A DNA stretch of 20,938 nucleotides from Bacillota bacterium. GTDB lineage: Bacteria > Bacillota > Clostridia > Oscillospirales > Ruminococcaceae. The notes under the pieces are model-generated. The model had not been told where the DNA came from, ran no database searches, and saw nothing but the letters and a program-made list of their open reading frames with translations. This document shows positions 16,168 through 20,938 of the stretch, one piece after another (positions within the stretch are counted from its first letter, which is position 1; each line of letters opens with the position of its first letter). The stretch covers positions 1 through 20,938 of the forward strand of contig JAEZQD010000103.1 in the NCBI GenBank assembly GCA_023413185.1. Direction: 5' to 3'. Both the position numbers and the translations under genes were made by a program.

Positions 16168-16382
16168 GATTATTCCGCGTGGTTTAGCAAATTCACGAGC
16201 AGCCGAAAAGGCTGTACTACCGGACATACAGTCTTTTGCCGAAAAGCCGCTCGCTTGTGCATAAAGCATAAAACAAAGCTGTGATTAAGACGGTTTCTTA
16301 CACGCGCCGATGCGTCGTCGTAAAAACATGTATATCATGCACTGTTGCAAACCCGCAGAATAATCCCACGAACAAATACGTT
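16168..16382 (-). ncRNA. Candidate structured RNA or structured 5' leader upstream of rnj
   Basis: The predicted transcript from the promoter at 16389-16417 folds strongly on the minus strand. A closing helix pairs 16365-16349 with 16185-16168 (17 pairs, one G-U, one bulged A). It continues past a bulge as 16348-16345 with 16190-16187, for 21 pairs in all. Inside are an 8-pair stem (16253-16246 with 16203-16196), capped by a second stem (16237-16227 with 16216-16206), a GCTTGT/ACAAGC stem near 16280-16250 and a short stem near 16330-16300. The G-U pairs of the closing helix and the 8-pair stem fit only minus-strand RNA; the capping stem has an A-C mismatch on that strand. No clear U-tract follows, so it may be a leader continuous with rnj. 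I recognise no known RNA family: SRP, RNase P and tmRNA signatures are absent. A 6S-like RNA cannot be excluded. Confidence 0.5.
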
Positions 16383-16388
16383 AGTTAG

Positions 16389-16417
16389 ATTGTAAACGGA
16401 ATTGCGGATGGTGTCAA
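16389..16417 (-). promoter_or_regulatory. rnj: Strong sigma-A promoter for the rnj leader
   Basis: A consensus -35 TTGACA (16417-16412), an exact 17-base spacer and -10 TACAAT (16394-16389) lie on the minus strand. The predicted start is near 16382, about 585 bases upstream of the rnj start codon. It is one of the best promoter matches in the window and lies in a gene-free region. Confidence 0.8.
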
Positions 16418-16433
16418 GCCGTAAATTTACAGC
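16418..16433. promoter_or_regulatory. Palindrome abutting the -35 box (candidate operator)
   Basis: GTAAATTTAC (16421-16430) is a perfect 10-base palindrome, extended to 16 bases (16418-16433) with one mismatched pair. It directly touches the -35 hexamer of the rnj leader promoter, a typical position for an activator or repressor site. I do not match it to a known operator consensus. Confidence 0.4.
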
Positions 16434-16465
16434 CTGTATATGCCGCGTTGGCTTTGCGGCTACCG

Positions 16466-18784
16466 CTACCTGCCCTTGTCGTGCTCAAACCCCTTTATCA
16501 TCTTCTCAAAGCCGCCGCATAGCTCCCGTGCAATCTCGTAGCTTGCGGCTTCCGCAAAGATACGCACGCCGCCGCCGCGTTTGAGCGGACGCACGAGCAC
16601 CGAGCCGCCTTTGTAAGGAACCACAAGACCTTCGCCGATTGTGCCGTGCACCCCGGTTCCGCCGATGCGGCGCATTACCTCACAGGGGTTTTGGCTTAAC
16701 GGCACAATGCGGGTGACGCCATCAAACGCGGGCAGGGCGTCGCACAGCTCATACAGGCTTTTGCCGGTCTTTTTCATTAAAGAGAGCAGCATAACCGCTC
16801 TTGCCAGCCCGTCGCGAACCCACGGCTGACCTTTAGCCATGAAGCGCGCCCTGCGGTCGCTGTCATCGGCGGGGCAGGACAGATACCGCAGCACGGTTCT
16901 TCCGTAATCCTCGGCGATATAATCAAGCACCCGCGGCGCGTCGTAACGCACGGCAAGGTTGTTGCCGATAGAAAGCTCGTGCTCGGCAAGCAGAACAAAC
17001 AACCGCTCGTCGGACACGCGCCCCCCTCCGTTTTGCGATGCACTGAGTGTTTGCCCGTCATCTGAGATATGAAGCCTTAGCCTTCCCGCTCTGGACAGAC
17101 CGCACCCAAGGTCATCGAGCACTGCGTGTAGCACGCGCTTGAGCAGCACGTTTTTGCACGCGATGGAAACCGTCATGCCGGTGAGTTCTTCGCGGCAATA
17201 ATCCTTTAAATATGACGGGTAAAGCAGAGCGACCGATTCCATTCGGTTAAGCTTGCCGTACTCTTGGAACGCCGCGTTTTTCACCTCTGCGCGCAGCATA
17301 CAAAGCTCAATCTCCCGCTCTACACCGCGTCTTAGGGTTAAGCCGTCCGCACCGAACAGGCGGATGCGCCCCGCTTCTATGTGCGCACCGAGCTTTACCT
17401 TGCAGTGAACCGACGAAAACACACCCTGCGGCTCGATGCATTCGCCGAAATCCCACACCGAACAGCCCGTTTGACGGATACCCGCGCCGAAGGCATCGCA
17501 TAATGCGCGCCCTGCCCTGCCCATATGGGAAACACCGCACACCCCCTGCTTCATGACGGTGCCGATGCTGCCGCCAAGTCGCGCGCACATGGCGGGGGTC
17601 ATCTCGCCGGGGGACTCGATACACACGCCCTCGTCGTCAAACAGCTCGCGCCCAAGGGTGCCGGTGCGCATATGCTCGCGCAGCACGCTGTCACTTTTCA
17701 CATACTTCTTTGGCCACACCTTAACGCCCGGCTCCACCAGCGCGCGGTTGCCCACCACCGCCTTTGCCCCGATTGCAGACCCTTCAAACAGCCGCGCACT
17801 GTTTTCGATGACGGCACCTTCGCACACCACACAGCCCCGCACATGAACATCGTCGCCCAGTACCGCACCGGTGCCGATTAAGCTGCCCATAACAACCGAG
17901 CGCCGACCGATGCAGGCACCGTCGTCGATGACACTGCCCTCCCCTATCCGGCATCCCTGACCCACGGTTACACCCGTCCCCACATAGGCAGGCGGACTGA
18001 CCGCAACTCGCTGCGCGTCCTTGGGGTCTTTATAATATACGCCGTCTATCAGCGCCGCGTCGATGCTGCACTTAACCCGCCCACAGAGCATATCCGCCGC
18101 GCATTGCCGGAGGGTATCGAGGTCGCCGACGTCACACCAATACCCCGTTTCCTCACAGGCAAGCACCCGCTCGCCGTTTTTGAGCATAAGCGGGAATAGA
18201 TCCTTTGCAAAGTCAAAGGGACTGTCGTCCGGCACATGGGCCAATGCTTTGGGAGAGAGTACATAGACGCCGGTATTGGCAAGGTCGCTTACCACCTGCG
18301 CATAGCAGGGCTTCTCTACAAAGCCTGCGACGGTGCGGTCCTGCTCGTTGACATTGACCAGCCCGTACTCGCGCGGGTCGCTTACCCGTTTAACCACAAG
18401 GGTAGCGTCCGCCTGATTTTGCGCATGAAAGCGCAGGATTTCGGCGAGATTAAAGTCGCACATTGCGTCGCCGCTTATTACAACGATATCCTCATCCACG
18501 TCCTTTGCCGCGTTTTTTACGCCGCCTGCCGTACCCAAGGGATGCTGTTCGGTTACAAACCGAAGCGCGACCCCTTTGTACTGCCCGTTGGCAAAGTGGT
18601 CGGTTACACAGCCCGGCAGGTACCCCAACGTCACACGTGCCTCGGTAAAGCCGTTTTGGTCAAGAAGGTCCAGGATATATTCCAGTATCGGTCGCCCGCA
18701 CAGCCTTGCCATTGGCTTTGGCTTTGTGCAGGTCAACGGCTTTAAGCGGCTGCCCGCTCCGCCTGCCATAATTACCGCCAGCAT
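16466..18784 (-). CDS. NDP-sugar pyrophosphorylase fused to a degenerate phosphomannomutase-like domain
   Basis: This 772-residue fusion has three parts. Residues 1 to about 240 form a nucleotidyltransferase with the signature AGGAGSRLKPLTCTKPKP (7-24) and the metal-site segment SGDAMCDF, typical of mannose-1-phosphate guanylyltransferase or glucose-1-phosphate uridylyl/thymidylyltransferases. About 264-362 is a left-handed beta-helix of hexapeptide repeats. About 400-772 resembles phosphomannomutase, but its catalytic motifs are lost: SHNP is AHIE (near 467-470), the DGDxDR metal loop is SDDGQTL (near 573-579), and RPSGTEP is RPLKRGGG (near 732). So the first domain is probably active and the last is a pseudoenzyme or sensor module (inference). 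The ATG at 18784 is chosen because it starts with MLAVIMAGG, as in the family, with GGTGGGG 7 bases upstream; an ATG at 18808 is also in frame. It probably supplies an activated sugar for envelope polysaccharide; substrate unknown. Confidence 0.88.
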   Translation of the reverse strand: MLAVIMAGGAGSRLKPLTCTKPKPMARLCGRPILEYILDLLDQNGFTEARVTLGYLPGCVTDHFANGQYKGVALRFVTEQHPLGTAGGVKNAAKDVDEDIVVISGDAMCDFNLAEILRFHAQNQADATLVVKRVSDPREYGLVNVNEQDRTVAGFVEKPCYAQVVSDLANTGVYVLSPKALAHVPDDSPFDFAKDLFPLMLKNGERVLACEETGYWCDVGDLDTLRQCAADMLCGRVKCSIDAALIDGVYYKDPKDAQRVAVSPPAYVGTGVTVGQGCRIGEGSVIDDGACIGRRSVVMGSLIGTGAVLGDDVHVRGCVVCEGAVIENSARLFEGSAIGAKAVVGNRALVEPGVKVWPKKYVKSDSVLREHMRTGTLGRELFDDEGVCIESPGEMTPAMCARLGGSIGTVMKQGVCGVSHMGRAGRALCDAFGAGIRQTGCSVWDFGECIEPQGVFSSVHCKVKLGAHIEAGRIRLFGADGLTLRRGVEREIELCMLRAEVKNAAFQEYGKLNRMESVALLYPSYLKDYCREELTGMTVSIACKNVLLKRVLHAVLDDLGCGLSRAGRLRLHISDDGQTLSASQNGGGRVSDERLFVLLAEHELSIGNNLAVRYDAPRVLDYIAEDYGRTVLRYLSCPADDSDRRARFMAKGQPWVRDGLARAVMLLSLMKKTGKSLYELCDALPAFDGVTRIVPLSQNPCEVMRRIGGTGVHGTIGEGLVVPYKGGSVLVRPLKRGGGVRIFAEAASYEIARELCGGFEKMIKGFEHDKGR

Positions 18785-18977
18785 CGAAAAACCCCACCTA
18801 ACAATCATAGTAACTCTATTATTGCTCCGAAAACATCATTTAACGCATCGATAGTGAGTTTTTCGGCTAGAACCGCCCGTTGGACGATAATGCACCATAT
18901 CGAAACCACTCCGTAGCAATAGGCATAAAAGGAGGCAGGCATATGAAGTAAGTTAGAAGCAACGCCATGACTTTTCA

Positions 18978-19030
18978 ATAAAAAACGCCCTCGACGATTC
19001 ACGTTCTGCGAATCGTCAAAAGGCGTTATT
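18978..19030 (-). terminator. Intrinsic terminator of the azlCD unit
   Basis: On the minus strand, ACGCC/GGCGT outer arms (19026-19022 and 18989-18985) enclose an 8-pair GACGATTC/GAATCGTC stem (19017-19010 and 19000-18993). A UUUUUUAUU tract follows directly. It begins about 43 bases after the azlD stop. Confidence 0.9.
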
Positions 19031-19072
19031 GTGTGCCGGTTCGCATGAATCATTGCCTTGTGAAAACGGCGC

Positions 19073-19408
19073 CTAAACAAACACAAACTGCACCAAAACC
19101 ATATATACCGCCGTGCCGGAAAGGATGCTAAGCAGCGTATTGCGCCGCCAAAGGTGTAGCAAAACCACACACGCCGAAGCGATCAGCTCGGGCAGCCCAA
19201 ACGGGAACGCGGCGACCTGTACCCAGCGCATACAGTACACGACGAGAATCGCCATAATCGTCGGAGGCAGGACGCTTCCTAGGTACAGAATCGATTTCGG
19301 GGTCGGTCTGCCGTTGGTAAACAGTGCAAAGGGCGCAAGGCGAGTTAAAAAGGTGATGGCAGCCACCGTAAGGATGATGTAAAGCGACTGCTGCGCGGAG
19401 ATTGTCAT
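19073..19408 (-). CDS. azlD: AzlD-family branched-chain amino acid transport subunit
   Basis: AzlD is the small membrane partner of AzlC in an exporter of branched-chain amino acids or analogues. The 111-residue product is almost entirely hydrophobic with about four membrane helices and has the family features TFLTRLAPFALF and YLGSVLPPTIMAILVVYC. The ATG at 19408 is chosen: AGG lies about 9 bases upstream, it falls 19 bases after the azlC stop, and the length suits the family. An in-frame GTG at 19450 would add 14 non-hydrophobic residues and overlap azlC. The gene ends the unit just before a strong terminator. Confidence 0.9.
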   Translation of the reverse strand: MTISAQQSLYIILTVAAITFLTRLAPFALFTNGRPTPKSILYLGSVLPPTIMAILVVYCMRWVQVAAFPFGLPELIASACVVLLHLWRRNTLLSILSGTAVYMVLVQFVFV

Positions 19409-19427
19409 ACCGTTTTTCCTGCCTTTG

Positions 19428-20183
19428 TTATGTAATAGACCCAGTTTCACACTCAGAAGAGCCTGCGTGCTCGGGGTTTACTTTTGGTTCCAGCCTGCGG
19501 CGCAGGAGCATTAGCACCAGCACCGATACAAGCATAGCGGGGATGATGAACCGGTCGCCACCTAAGAACAGCAGCATCCCGACACCGGCGCACGCGCCGA
19601 TTACAGCAGGAACACGAGAAGGGTAGCCCAGCCACTGCTCGGTGCAGATGACCAAAAACAGCGCGGTCATCGCAAAATCAATGCCCATGGTATCAAAGCG
19701 AATCAACCTACCCGCAAGCGAGCCGATGACGCTGCCCAAAACCCAGTAGCACTGGTCAAACAGCGAAACCAAAAAGAAGAAGCGCTGCGGCTTAACCCCC
19801 TCGGGCACCTTCGCGGAGCAGATGAGCGAGTAGGTCTCGTCGGTCAGGGAGAATATCATGTACGGCTTCTTTCGCCCCATGCCCTTAAACCGCTCGATCA
19901 TTGAAAGCCCATAAAACACATGCCGCAGATTAACGGCAAGCGTCATGACAGTCACCTGCCACAACGAAAACGCGCCTGAAAAGAAGTTGATTGCAATAAA
20001 CTGCATGGAGCCCGCGTACACCGTAACGCTCATCAAGAGCGCCCACAGTACGCCGTAGCCCTTTTCGTTCATCAATAGCCCAAACGCGATGCCTACAAAC
20101 ACATAGCCCAGCATCACCGGAAAGGACGCCTTCAGCGCGGCCTTTACCGCGCCTTTTTTCCCCTGTTTATCCATCCTCGTCAT
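19428..20183 (-). CDS. azlC: AzlC-family branched-chain amino acid permease
   Basis: AzlC is the large subunit of the AzlCD exporter; in Bacillus, its derepression gives resistance to 4-azaleucine. The 251 residues include several membrane helices. The family block VMLGYVFVGIAFGLL is at about 23-37, followed by VYAGSMQFIAINFF and the conserved AVNLRHVFYGLSM segment. A second conserved region is FSLTDETYSL. The C-terminus is short and polar. The start could be ATG 20183 or ATG 20174; AGGGG lies 3 bases before the first and 12 before the second, so neither is ideal. It is 69 bases downstream of prfB and 19 before azlD. No regulator of the AzlB/Lrp type is visible in the window. Confidence 0.93.
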   Translation of the reverse strand: MTRMDKQGKKGAVKAALKASFPVMLGYVFVGIAFGLLMNEKGYGVLWALLMSVTVYAGSMQFIAINFFSGAFSLWQVTVMTLAVNLRHVFYGLSMIERFKGMGRKKPYMIFSLTDETYSLICSAKVPEGVKPQRFFFLVSLFDQCYWVLGSVIGSLAGRLIRFDTMGIDFAMTALFLVICTEQWLGYPSRVPAVIGACAGVGMLLFLGGDRFIIPAMLVSVLVLMLLRRRLEPKVNPEHAGSSECETGSIT

Positions 20184-20252
20184 AATCCCCTATAAGCAGT
20201 CCAATTTCGTGTGGTGTCAACGATAAAACCACTCTTTGTACACAAGCGTTGT

Positions 20253-20938
20253 TTATTGCCCGCCGGCACTTTTTGCCTTGAGATAGGCGTTAATAAAGCC
20301 GTCGATTTCCCCATCCATCACCGCATTGATATTGCCCGACTCAAAGCCTGTGCGGTGGTCCTTTGCAAGGGTGTAGGGCATGAACACGTAGGAGCGTATC
20401 TGGCTGCCCCACGCAATCTCCTTCTGCACGCCCTTGATGTCCTCTATCTTTTCCAAGTGCTCGCGCTCTTTAATCTCGATAAGCTTTGATTTAAGCATCG
20501 TCATCGCCGTTTCGCGATTCTGGCGCTGACTACGCTCCTGCTGGCAGGCAACCACAACCCCGGTGGGCAGATGGGTAATGCGGATGGCGGACTCGGTCTT
20601 GTTAACGTGCTGGCCGCCTGCTCCGCTGGCACGGTAGGTATCCACCCGCAGGTCCTCATCGTTGATTTCTATGTCAAAGTTCTCGCCGATCTCGGGCATG
20701 ACCTCAAGCGACGCAAACGAGGTGTGCCTGCGCCCCGAGGAATCAAACGGCGAGATGCGCACCAAGCGGTGCACGCCCGCCTCGCTTTTTAGGTAGCCGT
20801 AGGCGTTTATGCCCTCGATGAGGATAGACGCGCTCTTTAAGCCCGCCTCCTCGCCGTCAAGGTAATCGAGTATCTTGTAACGAAAGCCGTGGCGTTCCGC
20901 CCAGCGGGTATACATGCGGTAGAGCATCTGCGCCCAGT
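20253..20938 (-). CDS. prfB: Peptide chain release factor 2 (RF2), N-terminus outside window
   Basis: RF2 recognises UGA and UAA stop codons and triggers peptide release. About 228 C-terminal residues are visible; the frame stays open to the right edge, so the 5' end (and any programmed frameshift site, usually near codon 25) lies outside. The stop-codon recognition tripeptide SPF occurs in RISPFDSSGRRHTSF and distinguishes RF2 from RF1, which has PxT. The catalytic GGQ motif is in ASGAGGQHVNKTESA. The C-terminal WGSQIRSYVF is also typical. Downstream lies azlC after 69 bases, with no evident terminator between them. Confidence 0.97.
   Translation of the reverse strand, partial: WAQMLYRMYTRWAERHGFRYKILDYLDGEEAGLKSASILIEGINAYGYLKSEAGVHRLVRISPFDSSGRRHTSFASLEVMPEIGENFDIEINDEDLRVDTYRASGAGGQHVNKTESAIRITHLPTGVVVACQQERSQRQNRETAMTMLKSKLIEIKEREHLEKIEDIKGVQKEIAWGSQIRSYVFMPYTLAKDHRTGFESGNINAVMDGEIDGFINAYLKAKSAGGQ

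Noticed and set aside
18805..18942. 45-codon minus-strand frame whose TGA overlaps an in-frame ATG (18808) of the sugar nucleotidyltransferase
   Set aside because: The ATGA overlap is tempting, but there is no ribosome binding site, no similarity I recognise, and the family-consistent start of the downstream gene is 18784.
18927..18951. Plus-strand AAAAGGAGG followed 7 bases later by ATG AAG TAA (two-codon minimal frame)
   Set aside because: No plus-strand promoter or downstream plus-strand gene supports it; probably chance.
20195..20220. Perfect TTGACA at 20220-20215 upstream of azlC
   Set aside because: The only -10-like sequence (TATAGG) is 20 bases away and would put the start at or beyond the azlC ATG, so a functional promoter is not supported.

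Overview
This window looks like a chromosomal, housekeeping-rich segment of a Bacillota genome, probably a Clostridia (Oscillospirales-like) member. Three things suggest this: the gene orders gdpP-rplI-dnaB and tilS-hpt-ftsH, a metallo-beta-lactamase RNase J instead of RNase E, and AGGAGG-type ribosome binding sites with occasional TTG starts. The exact taxon cannot be fixed from sequence alone. Every convincing gene lies on the minus strand, so the biological reading order runs from high to low coordinates. I see no tRNA, rRNA, CRISPR array, insertion sequence or phage gene.

In transcription order: the window opens inside prfB (RF2, 5' end outside the window), followed by azlC-azlD (branched-chain amino acid exporter) and a strong intrinsic terminator. 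Next is a large fusion protein: an NDP-sugar pyrophosphorylase joined to a hexapeptide beta-helix and a phosphomannomutase-like domain whose catalytic motifs are degraded. A 669-base gene-free interval follows. It holds a near-perfect sigma-A promoter, a palindrome touching its -35 box, and a strongly base-paired RNA region, and it leads into RNase J about 585 bases downstream of the predicted transcription start. A long terminator closes the rnj unit.

The next unit is gdpP (c-di-AMP phosphodiesterase)-rplI-dnaB-tilS-hpt. ftsH follows behind its own putative promoter and its own terminator. Together these cover second-messenger turnover, ribosome assembly, replication, tRNA-Ile modification, purine salvage and membrane proteolysis.

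The last unit starts from a clean TTTACA-17-TATAAT promoter. It contains a GNAT acetyltransferase, a LiaF-like membrane protein, a divergent GyrB/ParE-like topoisomerase B subunit, an HXXEE membrane protein overlapping it by 4 bases, and a GyrA/ParC-like A subunit that runs off the left edge. A membrane protein of unknown function between two topoisomerase subunits, and the atypical motifs in those subunits, are notable.

The strongest candidates for something undescribed are the structured RNA or long leader upstream of rnj (about 16168-16382), the pseudoenzyme-like phosphomannomutase domain, and the HXXEE gene embedded in the divergent topoisomerase operon.
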